Shown here piece by piece: positions 43,810 through 57,448 of a DNA stretch of 64,000 nucleotides (position 1 is the first letter of the stretch; every line of letters starts with the position of its first letter). The stretch is from Mytilus edulis. Its lineage: Eukaryota; Mollusca; Bivalvia; Mytilida; Mytilidae. The stretch lies in NCBI RefSeq assembly GCF_963676685.1, contig NC_092348.1, positions 29,487,386 to 29,551,385 of the forward strand, given 5' to 3'. Both the position numbers and the translations under genes were made by a program. Below the pieces are notes generated by a model. It worked only from the letters and a program-made list of their open reading frames with translations. It had not been told where the DNA came from and made no database searches.

Positions 43810-45895
43810 TCTAGTATCTTCCTTTTCATCCAATATTATTTAGATATATGTACTCCTGATAATTTCTTAATTAAAAATTTTCCGACAAACCTTGATTTTT
43901 TTATTTTAGAAAATGAAACTAATCTCTAGTGGATTTTATTATAACTGGTAATGTTTTGTTGTAAAATCGACATATATCCAACTACATTAACAATAAAGAC
44001 ATGTATCTCTGAATTTCATATACTGTAAGTTCAAGGATAACAATATCTTGTCGACCGTTACAAAAGTCACGGAATATTTCAATAGAGATTAGTACTGGCA
44101 TATGTGTTAACATTTCATTACTTATTTTGTATAAAAGCGCCTTTGTGAAGTATATTGGGCCTTTAACATACCACAGGTATTGTCACAGAAGTTGATAGGA
44201 GAGGCTTAAAAGAAACAACAGATTCGCACTACCACTATTCATTAAAGGTTTACAGCCGCAATCACATATCAAAGGCCTGGGTTGCTTAAGAGGATATTAT
44301 CACAAATTACTGAAGTCATTTCATATTTCAACGGTTTTTCTCCATACTTTATTTTTAACTGGGCAAGCAAAACAGGATGTGCTATAAACATTTCAACAGC
44401 ATCTCATGATCTGGTATCACTTAAATACATTTACGACATGTCAATAAAGTTGTACAAAGATAATACAGTTAGTATGCGGCATTTATGAATATAACTAAGT
44501 TGCAAAGACTTGTCGGCTCGGAGTCAGAAAAATGTGTCTAGGTATAGTGAGGGTTGTCTTTCTGTGGACTTTTATCTTCAGCTTGTAAACTAGCTGGTCA
44601 AAATCCGGCTTCGAGTGTCAGTCTAGTAGAAAGTAGGTTTTATTATCATATACTGGTTCTGATATTCTTTTTTATTTGCCAATAAACATTAAACATCCAT
44701 CCACCCATCTTCCTATGTTTACTATTATGAGGTAAACTGACATTTACTACAACTGAGTGTCTCGCATGATTGACATATTTTACATTTTGCATACACTTTC
44801 TTATTCATTTCCTCTCATACATTTACATAATAACTAGAAACATCCCTTTTTCGAATACAGATGCATGTTTCTAAAAATTGTTTTACTATCAATACTTTCC
44901 AAGAATTGACTTTAGTCTAGTTTATAGTAACTATTAAAAGACTCGATTCATGAAAGGGATGATGTTGTGAATTTCATCAGTGACATCCTGAACATAATTA
45001 TTAACAAACTGACTGTGTAAATGTCAATTTTACTGTAAACTAAATATCTAAAAAGAACTTAAATAACTGATTGTAAAGTTGCGCAACAATTGACAAATTT
45101 CCCGGTTTCCTGTTTTCTGAGATTTCATGATAATAATCTTAGTTTTTGCCTCAAAATAGTAATAACTGGTCTTGAAATTTTGTAAGTTTCCGTATGGGAT
45201 TATCTTTGTTATCTATAAAATAGAGTTACTTTTGACAAATTTTAATGGTTTCCTTTTTTCGTCGATTTTATGATATAATCTTATTCTATTCTAATTTCTG
45301 TTCATGACAATTTTTCTCTACTTCCTTGTATAATCCTGTTTGTGGTGTTTCACATATTGAGTTGTTTTATATTTCGCAAACAATGTAGCCCCATTTATAT
45401 AATTATAACACTTTCCAAGTTTTCATTGAATTTTTAAAAAATCGACAGTTTTAATCAAAACTTTGTAGACTTTTAGTATATCAAATTTGATGTCATCGTG
45501 GACAATCAACACTCAAGTAGTTCCTGGTGCAATTTTGTAGATGTTTAAGCCTTTCCGACATAGATTGACCTGACTTAAAGCCACTAGCCACCGATAAAAA
45601 TTTCCAGGGATACATATATGATTATATATTATAAAAATGTTAATTCAGTGTGATATGACTTTAACAAATGATTGTATTAAGTAAATATTGAATTATAATT
45701 GAATTACTTTAACATGTTAGCTAAGCAAAAGATTCAAAGTTGATATAGCATGTCTGGGGAGACAGGACCAAATAATCAACATGAACTGAAATTTACCAAT
45801 GACATAAAAAAAAATGACGTTCAACTTCGCCCATGCATCTGCCCTTAGGATACATAACAAAATACCTAATAGTACGATACAATACAGTTTACAGT
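43810..45895. other. Non-coding stretch, nothing recognised
   Basis: AT-rich, with a 68-codon frame at 44282-44488 lacking any recognisable feature. No repeat family supported. Confidence 0.4.
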
Positions 45896-45898
45896 TTG

Positions 45899-45966
45899 CT
45901 TGTTAATCTCTGTGTCATTTGGTCTCTTGTGGAGAGTTGTCTCATTGGCAATTATACCACATCTTT
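45899..45966 (+). repeat. Short family F tail
   Basis: Only the last part, 'ttggtctcttgtggagagtt' and 'gtctcattggcaattatacc', then a T-run. Confidence 0.7.
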
Positions 45967-47121
45967 TTTTTTTTTTTATTTATACGTGTTATGAATCTTG
46001 ATGACGTTATCGATTCAATGGGTTGATTAAGACATGCAACATTAATCTTTTTCTAACTTAAAAAAACAAAACAAATTCAAATAAATAGTTGTAGATGATG
46101 CAGACATAAATTAATGTTTACCTTAGAAACATACATATTCGATAGTTGATTAAACCTCTTTTTTTTACACCAACTGCATCATCTCTTAAATTTAGTTGTC
46201 AAAAAATCTTTAACATGACAACATTCATTTTAAATTCAACAAAAGGCTATAAAAATCAAAGAGCAATGCCTAGTTATCTTATGTACCTATATTTCTATAA
46301 ACACTTTTAACAGAAATTTTTTGTTATCGAAATATAACGTTGGATAAGGGTCTATTTACAAAGAGATACACGCAAACCTCCTACAAGATTTTATTGAGTA
46401 AAATTGAATACTAACTTTTAAGTAATACGTTTAATTAAATTTTCTGAACAAAACAACAAACTGTTTTTACTGTAGTACGTATATATATTTAATACAAAAT
46501 GGGTGTTTTCCTTTGCAACCGAATATGTAAAGACTTGCAATACCTGTAGTTATTTCATCTAGAGCGTCAAAAATCTAAACAAATTTGAATTTAAAGATGT
46601 AAAAGTAAATTTCATAAACTTAAAATTTTTATTCTACAATTTGACATATTTTCATAATTTTAATGTATTATTCAGTGCTTCATTTTACTGATGAACGTAT
46701 TTTGATACAAAATAAAACTTGTTTCATTCTTAAGTTTGGCATTATATACAGCTTAACGTCCAGTAGAATTTTGCTTAAGGTTAATGATGTTCTTTTGTAC
46801 ATTTCTGGGGATAAATACTAAAAAAATGTCCATATCTATGAATATTGTTTTTTTTGTCTATCTTCAGTCGTTTATAAAATGATTTAGTGATTTGGTAAAA
46901 ATAAGACTTATCATATTTCAAACTTCAAAGTTCATAGTACATTATGCTGCGAAAATTTACTACAGATTGAAAAGGGTTTTGACAAATATCATGGAAAATG
47001 ATACCAACCTCTTTAAAATTATGTTCAAATAGGCTGGTGGTGTCAAATGAAATACATTTATATTTGATAAATTAATCTTTCGTTAATCAAAAAATGAAAT
47101 AAAAATAAGGAAGAAACTTAC

Positions 47122-47191
47122 TGTAGCTTTTAAAAAGTTAAATCCAGTCAAGTATAGTAACTGCTAGTTTGACGTGATCCGACTTTATATA
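47122..47191 (-). promoter_or_regulatory. Candidate tetraspanin TATA box and first exon
   Basis: On the minus strand, TATATAAA (47184-47191) lies about 60-70 bases upstream of a consensus donor, CTACA|gtaagt (exon side ends 47122). Transcription starting some 30 bases past the TATA box would give a short non-coding exon near 47160-47122. It could splice to the acceptor at 41914, which needs just such an upstream exon. The implied first intron is about 5.2 kb. Other donor-like sites at about 46120 and 46540 are weaker alternatives. Confidence 0.4.
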
Positions 47192-47199
47192 TATAAATA

Positions 47200-48240
47200 T
47201 ATACCAATTACAAATCGTCAAATCTCAATGACTTAATTTTTGCATCAGATCCTGTTGCTTATAACAAAGATCCGGATCACAAAAATAAACAAACATATAG
47301 ATAAATGTGGATAATAGTACATGTATATCGGTTTATATTTTTATTATTAACGATGCAGATGGAGGCTGATCTTGTTTAAGGGGATACTTGTTATTCCTTT
47401 CACGTATCTTTGACTAGGGGAAGTGGTGGACTTTGTCATTAAGACGCAAGGAGACCTACCCGATATACAATACTTCTTTCCAGAAGGGAATCGCATATAC
47501 TCTTATCGGAGTGAGACCGAAATCATCGACAGGATAAGACGCGTCTACTGTGAACTACACGTCTTGATTAAAAATAGGAACCGTAATGTACTTATAGTAA
47601 ATTCAGTAAAAATAATCTCCCATTGACTTTAATGCAAATCTATGTCTAGAATTAAGTTTATGCCTGATTTACCTTTGAATTTAAAAACTTTCATATATCA
47701 TTCAAGTATAAATGTAGCCCTATCTTTTGCAACAATAAAACGTAGGGTCATACGGGATTTTTAGGCATTCACATGGCATTGTTTACAAACACAGACGATT
47801 CACACTTAATTCCTTTATTGACCCCCATTACTTTTCAACCCTGTAGTAAAAAAAAGTTAGTATGACATTCAGCATTCATTTATTTTAATTTTTATTCCAA
47901 ACATTATCTACCAACAAGAAGAGCACAGGACTTCAGTTTTTTTTTTATACAGAAAAGCTCTCCCCGAAATCGGTGGTTCCTGATGACGTATATTTATTTA
48001 CTGAATGTACCCCTATAATCAAGACATTTTGAGATTTACATATTCGAAAGACACCAGTCTGTTTTTAAATATATTTTGCCCTTTAGATATCGTTTGGTGA
48101 GGTTGCTGTCTCTTGACAAATATCCTTTCTTCACAGGAATCAGTGGTAACTTTTTTTTATGTATCTTGTATCTTTGTTGTAATTGTTTTTTTTTCTATAA
48201 GATTTTATTTTTATCTTTGCCTCGTTGACTCTTGTTACTA
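47200..48240. other. Non-coding stretch
   Basis: A 67-codon plus-strand frame at 47423-47626 (starts MVDFVIKTQGDLPD) is charged and not obviously repeat-derived, but I recognise no domain and see no splice context. Otherwise nothing. Confidence 0.35.
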
Positions 48241-48244
48241 AAGT

Positions 48245-48700
48245 ATACTAAATAAACTCATCATAGATACCAGGATTAAATTTTGTAATCACTCCAGACG
48301 CGCGTTTCGTCTACAAAAGACTCATCAGTAACGCTCGAATCCAAAAAAGTTAAAAAGACCAAATGAATTACGAAGTTGAAGAGCATTGCGCATGAGGACC
48401 AAAATTCCTAAACGTTTTTCTCAAATACAGTTAAGGTAATCTATTCCCGCAAAGTGGAAAGGGATTAATATAAGTTGCAAAACTTGTCTCCCAATCCACT
48501 ATAAATAAATATGTTTAAACTATTCCTGAGGTAGAAAAAAAAACTTAGTAGTTCAAAAATTAAAAAGTTTTGTAAACAGTTAATTTATAATATGACTATA
48601 TCAATGATAATTCATGTCAGAAGTGCTGACTACTTGGCTGGTGATACCCTCGGGGAATTAAAATTAAACTTCAGTGCTTGTAAATAAACTCATCATAGAT
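48245..48700 (-). repeat. Family C copy, reverse
   Basis: Begins 'ctcatcatagataccaggat' and passes 'gcgcgtttcgtctacaaaag', 'gaagttgaagagcattg' and 'ctggtgataccctcgggga'. It ends with the start of a second unit ('aataaactcatcatagatac'), which is cut off by the 2.45-kb inverted-repeat element. Confidence 0.8.
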
Positions 48701-51147
48701 ACACGGCCGACACTCGGCTAACCGAGTGTTTGGTCGGTTAATCTATATTGAGTATGCGGCTATATGGGCGGTTGGTCTGTTAATCGGGTTGGTTATACTT
48801 CTGTTAAGAGTAAAATGCACAATTTAATGTTAAACTCTGTTAAATATACAGATTTTTTGGCAAATTATAAGAACCAAATCAAAATAAGAAAAGTGTCTGA
48901 CAAAATGATATATATCACAGAACATTTTCCACCTGTAAAATAATTTCATAGTCTGCGCAGTTTTCAGTAAAACTAAAAGGCGTCGCGCAAGTATGCAGTA
49001 TTTATGCTTATAAGTATAGCATTTTTTTTTAATAAAAGGCGAAACAAACAATTTTAGATATCTTTTAAAGGACACAAAATAGTACTTTGGTTCTAAAAAA
49101 AAAATTGGCATTAGTAAATATTTCATAATTGTAAAATAACGTGAATAATAGCACGTTTTATGGAAAAATATGGGAATAAAGTCTGTTAATGTGTTGGACA
49201 ATTAGAATTGTGTCAGTTAAGAGTTATTTAGCCACGACAATAGTTTTGCTACCTTTATATTTTCCCATTGAAAAAGTTAAGAATGAGATGTTCTTGAGTA
49301 AAAAAAATGACAATACGGTGCAACAGTATCCTTCTAGTAAGAGCATTTTGATTTTGATTTTCTTTGCATTTTATTGAAGGGTGTGTCACTTCAATATAGC
49401 GTGAATATGGCCACTGGAATATGCATGAATTTATGTGTCTGTTCAAAGTAGCACGTTCTAAAATCCGACTGAAAGTGTCTATGCACATGCTATTTGTCAC
49501 TGGACGTTAAACCCTAATTCGTCAGCATCATCCAATTCATTCTTTTCTTCTATTACTTCATCATAAGTTTTTTTTACAAATCATTCTAAAGAAGTAAATG
49601 GAAAGGAGCAAATACAGCTATATTTGGTTATCTTAAATTTTAATTCATTTTATTCCGTTTAGTTCTTTTCTACATAAGTACAGAGGAACTGCAGTTGTCC
49701 GCATGTAAACGTCTAGCATTTATCACCAATTTGAGAACATTGCAATCCGTTACTGTTTCGACACCCAGGGATGTTTCATGTCTGTATTCTTAAACAATAA
49801 TATTTTTTTCTCTCTTTTTTTTTAAGCAATGCATCACTCTCTACTGTCCTTATATATTATTCTATATAATGCGTCTCCATCCAGATTCTCGTGTATACCA
49901 TGGGGGTCTAGATTGGGGGTGTTGTTTATTTCTGTATTCTTTAAATTTGTATGTCACTTTTCCCTAGATTTTATTTATTTTACTCATTATTCTTTCTCTA
50001 TTCTTTATTTTTAGCATCTCAATATATTTTACTTACTGTTGTTTGGTTACATTACGACGTTTATCTCTGATTTATATACTGGTTACCAATGTAGATGACG
50101 AATTGGTGACATTCATGACAATTAAACAGAATCCGCATGATATATGCGACTATTCTTGGATGAAATTTATATTACTTTAATATTACACTTTTTGAAACCA
50201 TTTTTATCAATTTTCAATTTCCATTGTCTAAATTGTTCATTGTTCATGGGTTGTTATGTTTCCGTTTATTTATGTTTCAATGTTTCCGTATATTTTAGCC
50301 ACTCGTCTTGAGCCTACCGGGCCATTTGATCCGATAACACCCCATATAGCAATACAATTATACTTTTATTGTCATTCATAACTCTTAACAGACCAATTAA
50401 CAGACCTGGTTTTATATATCCGACCCATTAACAGACCAGGTTTTAAATAAAAATTGATTAATATCACCAAATAAAATTGAGAAAGGAAATGGTGAATATG
50501 TCAAAGCGACAACCACCCGACCATAGAGCAAACAACAGCCGAAGGCAACCAATGGGTCTTCAATGTAGCGAGAATTCCCGCACCCGTAGGTGTCCTTCAG
50601 CTGGCCCCTAAAATATGCATAATAGTACAGTGATAATGGACGTCATACTAAACTCCGAATTATACACAAGAAACTAAAATTTAAAATTTTAAAATACAGA
50701 TTTTCGTGTAGATTTTTCACACAATGATATTAATATGGTTAACACACATAATGCCTGTCTTTTTTCGACGTTCAAAATATTGCATACAAGTAAATTCAAC
50801 CAACGTGTCATTTTGTGTACATTTTGTGTGTGTAAAATGTGTATAAATTTATTGATGAGTAACCCGCTTTTTCATTTTAAAGATCGTTTATCGAAGCTAG
50901 AAAAAAAAAATAATTACACCACTGGATTCAGTACATTGAATTGTTTTGTCAGACATAAATATTTTTTTTGATAAGAGTATATTTAAAAAGTTATACAATG
51001 AAACATACTGAACGTGCACCGATTTTTCTCGATAACACCTGATTAACAGACTTTAGCCAACCCGATTAACAGACCAACCGCCGATATAGCCGCATACTCA
51101 ATATAGATTAACCGACCAAATCTCGGTTAGCCGAGTGCCGGCCGTGT
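48701..51147. mobile_element. 2.45-kb non-autonomous DNA transposon-like element
   Basis: The left end 48701-48792 and right end 51057-51147 are inverted repeats of about 91 bp with only a few mismatches. They share 'acacggccg', 'cactcggctaaccgag', 'tttggtcggttaatctatat' and 'ggttggtctgttaatcgggt'. The outer part CTCGG-ctaa-CCGAG is itself a small hairpin. Subterminal 'attaacagacc' words repeat near 50390-50440. No transposase-like frame is present (the 123-codon frame at 48830-49201 is AT-rich and featureless). A reverse family A fragment is inserted at 50471-50690. A clear target-site duplication was not found. Confidence 0.85.
50471..50690 (-). repeat. Family A fragment inside the inverted-repeat element
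   Basis: Reverse copy from 'ataaaattgagaaaggaaat' to 'atacacaagaaactaaaat'. Its variants ('gacaaccacccgaccataga', 'caatgggtcttcaatgtagc') match the second LINE-internal copy at 12361 better than the others, so it belongs to the same subfamily. Confidence 0.75.
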
Positions 51148-51297
51148 TATTATATTTTTTTTTTATCTAAAATTATTTCCGATATTAAGAGCAAATTTTA
51201 ATCAAGCAACTGTTCGGGTCAAACACTACGTATTTGCTTTTTACGTTACATACTTGGAACTCTCACCGTCTAATGTCCTTCAACCTGCATACATATA

Positions 51298-51345
51298 CTG
51301 AGAAGATGTGGTACGAATGCCAATGAGACAACTCTCCATCCATAT
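51298..51345 (+). repeat. Family B start fragment
   Basis: 'agaagatgtggtacgaatgc' and 'caatgagacaactctccatc' only; the remainder of family B is missing. Confidence 0.7.
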
Positions 51346-51349
51346 ACAT

Positions 51350-53345
51350 ACTAGTATATGTACATAAGATAAGGTGACGTTTATGTTCGGTCTCTGGTAT
51401 TGCTTTACAATTTTTTTTATCAGAAAATCTGATTTATAAACTTTGAAGTGTCTTTATGAGAATATACTCACAAAAAAGTTTACAAATCGATGACATCAAA
51501 ATGTTATTCAGTAACACATGTTGCCATTGAAGACAATTTTGATATAATAATATTTTTACGTGATATTGTTCAATTGTGAATCAAGGGACACCATGTAACC
51601 AGACTTCAAGACATATTTTCGACAGTATTACGTAGTTGGTGAAAAATACTGTGTTGTTGATATTACAGATTTTACGCTAGTTCTTATATAACCAGAATTT
51701 ACCAAACTGAAAGCTACTCTAAAAGCATCAATGTTGTCATGACAGTCTTATGAATTTTCTTTTATAAACACGTTGATGCAGAAAGATATAGCCTATCTCA
51801 ATGTACAAACAACATACATTTTTAAAGAACAACGAAGAAAAAAATTACCTTAAAATGTACACTTCATCCAGTTTTAATCAAAATGATATACTCTTACTAC
51901 ACCTGTCTATAGAAAGAATCTGAATCTTGATAGATAAATCGATGTCTGCCTTGCTAGGTCACATGTGAAGATATTACTTAAGGTTATAATAAGGAGTATA
52001 TCATTTATTTTGATTTTCCGCATGACTAAGTAGATGTAATAAAAATAAGTAAAAACATTTTTTTTAATAAAGTGAATCATCGTATATTTTATTTGAACTC
52101 AATTCACCCACTTCCGAAACAAAAATCGAATAGTAAAAGGTTTGTACTATACGTTTCCTTCCTAGAATAAGAGGCAGAAGATACTTAAGAGAGAAGAGGG
52201 ACCGACAAAATCAATAACAAACGAAAAATGAGGAAACGATCTACAAAACACTACACAAGTTACATGTAGCAGCTGGAACAACAACAACAACCACAACAAC
52301 TATACTTTATTTTAAGAGGGTTACACAGTTAGCTATATAACTAATCTTCCCTGAGGCCCTCATCATGAAAAATCAAACAAAATGCAAACATATACATTGC
52401 ATACATTAGTATAAAAAGTCAAGTATGATAATAAAGTTCAATACAACTTGATAAAATGTTATGAAAAAATAAACATGATGACATAATCAGTTTTCAATAT
52501 TATTTATTCAGCTAGGTTGATTTCAATAAATGATCTGTTATTTTGTATTTGAAACAGTATTGGCAAATGATTCCACAAGAATGGTCCAGAATAGAAAACA
52601 ATTAGCAGCACTTTATAAAGACAGGGTTTTTACAAATCTGAAAGTTAAATCAGGTAGAAACTTCTACGAAAGCGGGTTTAGGGACACAGGGATCGAAAGT
52701 AATATGTCGTTTTCAAGACATAAATTGAATGACGTAGCAATTTACAATAAAGGATTATGATTGCATTTGCTTAGAACGAATTCACGGGATATTTCATCAT
52801 TCCACTAGAGTAGTGCGATCATTCGTGTTGTTCCACCACATCTAGTTCTTTATATTTTGATGAAGTATATCTGAAGACCTAAATCTAGAATTAGTAACCT
52901 CAGTAGGAGTAATAATGGTTTTTTTTTAATAATTTAATTCAACATTGATATGAGATTTTCCGTCAGTCTTTTCGTATTTATATTTTAAATTCCCAATTTG
53001 TTCGTCTGTGTGTTATCGGTGGCATCTTTGATTCTGAGGAAAGTTTACTATTGAAACACATCACAACAATGACCTTTTTTAAAAATCATAATATATCGAT
53101 TTTGAGTTCTTTTTCGGTTTAACAAAAAAATGTTTGTAAACTATTGTTGTTCAAATTTTACAGGGATAAAAAAGAGACAAAAAATCTAAGAAATAGTAAA
53201 GAAAAGAAGACAAAACAATTGCCAAAAAGGAAAACGACACAAATACAAACACCAGTCTTCAAAACAAAACACGTAACAAAAACCAACGATGAGCAACACT
53301 AACCTAACAAAACTGGGTTTGATCTCAGGTATTCCGGAATGATTA
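51350..53345. other. Mostly non-coding, with weak repeat remnants
   Basis: Diverged family E-like pieces are visible near 52165-52270 and 53160-53340. A 76-codon frame at 52530-52760 has no recognised domain. An 'acaacaacaac' run lies near 52280. No gene supported. Confidence 0.4.
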
Positions 53346-54030
53346 GTTTATCCTGCTCCGCTATTTTCTCTCGTCGTGTTTCTTATGACAAGTAAGAATT
53401 GGGGTAATATATAGACATTTATTCACAATAAATTTACAGCATACTTATAGATTTTTGTTTTCGGCATTTGTTTTTGGGCAAATTCAGAATAAACATTTAT
53501 AATACTCGCCTGTGTTATGTTGACCATACAAAGCATTGCTATATTAAATCCTATATTAAGTCCCCTATCCGCTTTAAGGTTTCAGGAAGACTTAATCTAA
53601 TTATCAAAATATAGAATGCCTTGGAATTGTTTTCAGCTTCTGCGAACATTTTGTGATTCGATAATAAATACATACATAGTGATGATTTTATATAGGTTTT
53701 TTAGCACTGTTTTATCTTTTACATTTCTTTACAACTTGATATTGATATTGATATCAGATATTCTAATGAACTAATTCTCAACTTGTTCAGTTTTATATTA
53801 ATATCGAACATGCAATAGATCTTTGAACTTGCTGTAATTTTTATGGCAGTATTTTTTTCTCCCCAAACATATAGATTGGAGAGAAGAAACAGTAATGATA
53901 AACATTTAAAAAGCAACACGTTATAAATATTATGCGTCCGATACTTTTTCTGGATTTACCTCCTTCGAGAATGCGCAAAGCCTAATATGTGTAAGGCAAG
54001 GGTGTATAAATACTTAAAAAGTTGAAGTCA

Positions 54031-54290
54031 AAAAAGAGGGACGAAAGATACCAAAGGGACAGTCAAACTCGTAAATCTAAAACAAACTGACAACGCCATG
54101 GCTAAAAATGAAAAAGACAAACAAACAACAGCACACACGACACAACATAGAAAACTAAAGAATAAACAACACGAACCCAACCAAAAAACTAGGGGTGATC
54201 TCAGGTGCTCCGGAAGGGAAAGAAGATCATGCTCCACATGCGGCACCCGTCGTGTTGCTACATGTATATGCTATCGTGTTGCAAATGTTG
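54031..54290 (+). repeat. Family E copy in array unit 1
   Basis: 'gagggacgaaagataccaaa' through 'gatctcaggtgctccggaag' and 'catgcggcacccgtcgtgtt'. The longest family E copy here. Frames on both strands are incidental. Confidence 0.8.
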
Positions 54291-55301
54291 TTATATAAGC
54301 ATTCCGAAAGGTCGATCCCTTTATATACGTTGGTTGATTGATTGCGGCTTGCTAAATGTCCAGTAAAAATTTTATTTTTATTTTATGCATGTTAATGACG
54401 AGGAAGAATCTGAAATCCAGCTTCATGTTCATAATACTGCAGTTCAGTTGAAACTGTGCCTTTCAATCGATCTACATAATTGCTGTCCGTATTCTCAGGA
54501 TTCGGCCAATCACTGAAAATCTCAGGAGAAATGCTATGAAGTCATATATTAATTGGCTTTGCATTGCAGTTCTGCAGTTATGTCATCTAGAAGCAAGTCG
54601 TCAATAAATCAACGTCACAATATTTTATTTATCCATTTGAATAATTGTATGATATATTTTCCCTTCTTGTACTGTAAATCCTATTTGTCCATTTTACCAT
54701 ATCTGATTTAAATATATATCAAAGGACAATAGGTTTGTACTTATGATACTATTTCCAGCTCGAATAGTGGCATACATCACGCGTGTTGTTCATGTAAAGG
54801 AAGGATTGGAGGTAAGATAATGAACATTGATATACAAATTATTTACAGCATAATGATATATTTTTGTTTTCTGCTTTTGTTTAGAGCAATTTCAGAATAA
54901 ACATTTATACTAGACTGTGTTTTTGTTTTTGATAAAAGGCATCTGTAAATTAAATCCAATTATAAAAAGTCCCCTAGCCACTACAAGTATAATGGTGCAT
55001 GACTAAAGACTTGATTTTATTATCATCGGGTATCATTCCTTCGCAATGTTTTAAGCTGCTGCAAACATTTTGTGATACAATAATATATACATAGTGTTGG
55101 TTTTATATAGGTTTTTTCTTAAACATTCCATGACAACTTGATATTGATATCAGATATTGCATTGAACTAATTCACAACTTGTTGAGATTCATGTCAATAT
55201 CGAACTTGTAATGGATCTTTGAACTTGTGGTACGTTTTATAGCAGTATTTTCTTTACATATAAATTGGAGAGAAGGAACATTGATAATAGACTGACAAAT
55301 A

Positions 55302-55730
55302 GTCCGAGTACACAGTTATCGTCCTTTGATTTTCGTATATAGTCCTTAGTGTGGACAGTGTGTTACTTGTCAATTTTTGTTATACCCCTTCCAAATTTAT
55401 TTCTCCATGTTTTATGCCTCATATAGCAAGTTGGGGGTGAAATACCACTGTAAAAAAAGATTTGGGTTATAAATATTAATGTAAAGTAGTGATTAGGTCC
55501 AGCTGAAAAAGGTAAAAAAATAGCACTTCGGAAGCTGTCAAAAGATTTCAAGAACCCCTTAACAGAAAATTGTCCATATTTTGAGTTAGAGCTGATGAAG
55601 TTTTCTATAATTTTGATATAATTTGTCCCAAAAGTAGTACAACACACTGTAAAAATATTATTGAGAAAGCGCAGGTGGGATTGTTTTAATTTTCATTTAT
55701 TGTCTAAAAGAAATGACTGTGTACTCGGAC
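55302..55730. mobile_element. 429-bp MITE with preserved empty sites
   Basis: The ends gtccgagtacacagt (55302-55316) and actgtgtactcggac (55716-55730) are exact inverted repeats. They are flanked by the direct repeat caaata (55296-55301 and 55731-55736); with a shifted boundary the duplication could be 7-8 bp, as for hAT elements. Sister array units read 'gactgacaaaaagcaacacg' at the same place (about 56876 and 58695), which is the unoccupied site. It has no transposase frame. Confidence 0.85.
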
Positions 55731-56097
55731 CAAATAGCAACACGCAATAAATTTTAGGCGTCCGATCACGCGTTTTTCTGGATTCACCTTCATCAGGAAT
55801 GCGCAAAGCCAAATATTTGTAAGGCAAGTGTGTATAAGAACTTAAAAAGTCTTTTGATATATTCATTCCTGCAATTGGACCCCCAAATACTATGGTCGAT
55901 TCATCGTGACTTGCTTAACGTCCAGAAAATATAATTTTTCATGTACGTTAATGACGAGGAAGAATCTGAAATCTAACTTCGTGGTCATAATATTATAGTT
56001 CTGCTAAAACTGTACCTTTCAATCGATCTACATAATTGCTGTCCGTATTGTCATGATTCGGCCAATCACTGAAAATCTCAGGAGAAATGATATAGAG

Positions 56098-56100
<3 letters not shown>

Positions 56101-56138
<38 letters not shown>
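56101..56138. repeat. TA dinucleotide microsatellite
   Basis: Uninterrupted run of TA units in array unit 2. Other units have only short TA runs at this position. Confidence 0.9.
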
Positions 56139-56141
<3 letters not shown>

Positions 56142-57448
56142 GGGGTTTACATGATAGTTCTGCAGTATTGTCATCTAGAAGCAGTTGTCAATCAAACTAT
56201 GTCACAATTTTTTATTTATTCATTCAAATAATTGTATGATACATTCCCTTCTTGTACTGTAAATCTTATTTGTCCATTTTTACCACAAGGAAATCTAATC
56301 TGATTCAAATATCTATTGTTGTACGGATGATACTATTATCAGGTCACCTATAGTGGCACTCTTCGTGTTCCTCATGACAAGTTCGGATTTAAGGTTAGAT
56401 TATGGACATTGATACCCAAATTTCTTTACAGGGTACTTGTGTATTATTGTTTTCTGTATTTGTTTGAAAGCAATTTCAGAATAAACATTAGACTAGACTC
56501 TATGTTTGTTTAACATTCAAGACGTTGCTAAATTCAATTCATTAAGACGCCCCCTAGCCCCTAATAGATGGAAAGAAGACTTGATTTAACTAACAGCAGA
56601 TATAATACCTTACGATTCTTTTCAGTTACTGCGAATATTTCGTGATTTGATAATACATACATAGTGTTGATTTTATATAGCACTGATTTGCCTTTTACAT
56701 TCCTTTCCAACTTATATTGATATCAGATATTCGAATGAACTGATTCACAACTTGTTTAGATTCATGTCAATATCGAACTGGCTATGAATATTGTGGCACT
56801 TTTTATAGCAGTATTTTTTTCTTAAAACAACCTGAAACATATAAAGTGGAGGGAAGGAAACAGCTATAATAGACTGACAAAAAGCAACACGTAATACATT
56901 GTATGTGTCAGATCATGCGCGTTTCTGGATTTACCTCTACCAAGGAAACTCAAAGCCGAATATTTTTAAAGCAAGCGTTTGCTGAAGTTCAAAGGTTTGA
57001 ATATATGATTTCAGACAAGTCGATCCCCTAAATACGTTGGTTGTTTGTTTGCGGCTTGCTTAACGTCCAGGGAAAGATATAAAATTTAATGCATGTTAAT
57101 GACGAGTAAGAATCTGCATTCTAACTTCATGGCCATAGAACTGTAGTTCTGCTTAAACTATGCCTTTGTCAGAACAATGCTGTCCGTATTGTCATGATTC
57201 GGTCAATCACTGAAAATCTCAAGAGGAATATTATGAAGTCATACATTAGTTAGGTTAGCATGAAAGTTTTGCAGTAATGTCACCTAGAAGGAGGTCGAAA
57301 ATTAATCTACGTCATAATGTTTTATTTATTCTAAATAATTGTATGATACATTCCCTTCTTGTAAATCTTATTTGTTCGTTTAGACCACAAGGAATTCTTA
57401 TTTGTTCGTTTAGACCACAAGGAAATCTTATCTGATATAAATACATTC

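Noticed and set aside
47423..47626. 67-codon plus-strand frame as a gene
   Set aside because: Charged and plausible-looking, but without homology I recognise, initiation context or splice sites.
48830..49201. 123-codon minus frame inside the 2.45-kb element as a transposase
   Set aside because: Composition is F/Y/K-rich from AT bias, with no DDE-type spacing or DNA-binding motif.
52530..52760. 76-codon plus-strand frame as a gene
   Set aside because: No domain, splice context, signal peptide or repeat-independent support. Length is within chance for the window.
54028..54298. Cysteine-rich hydrophobic minus frame (MPHVEHDLLSLPEHLR...) as a membrane protein
   Set aside because: It is the reverse of a family E repeat that recurs elsewhere without the frame being kept.
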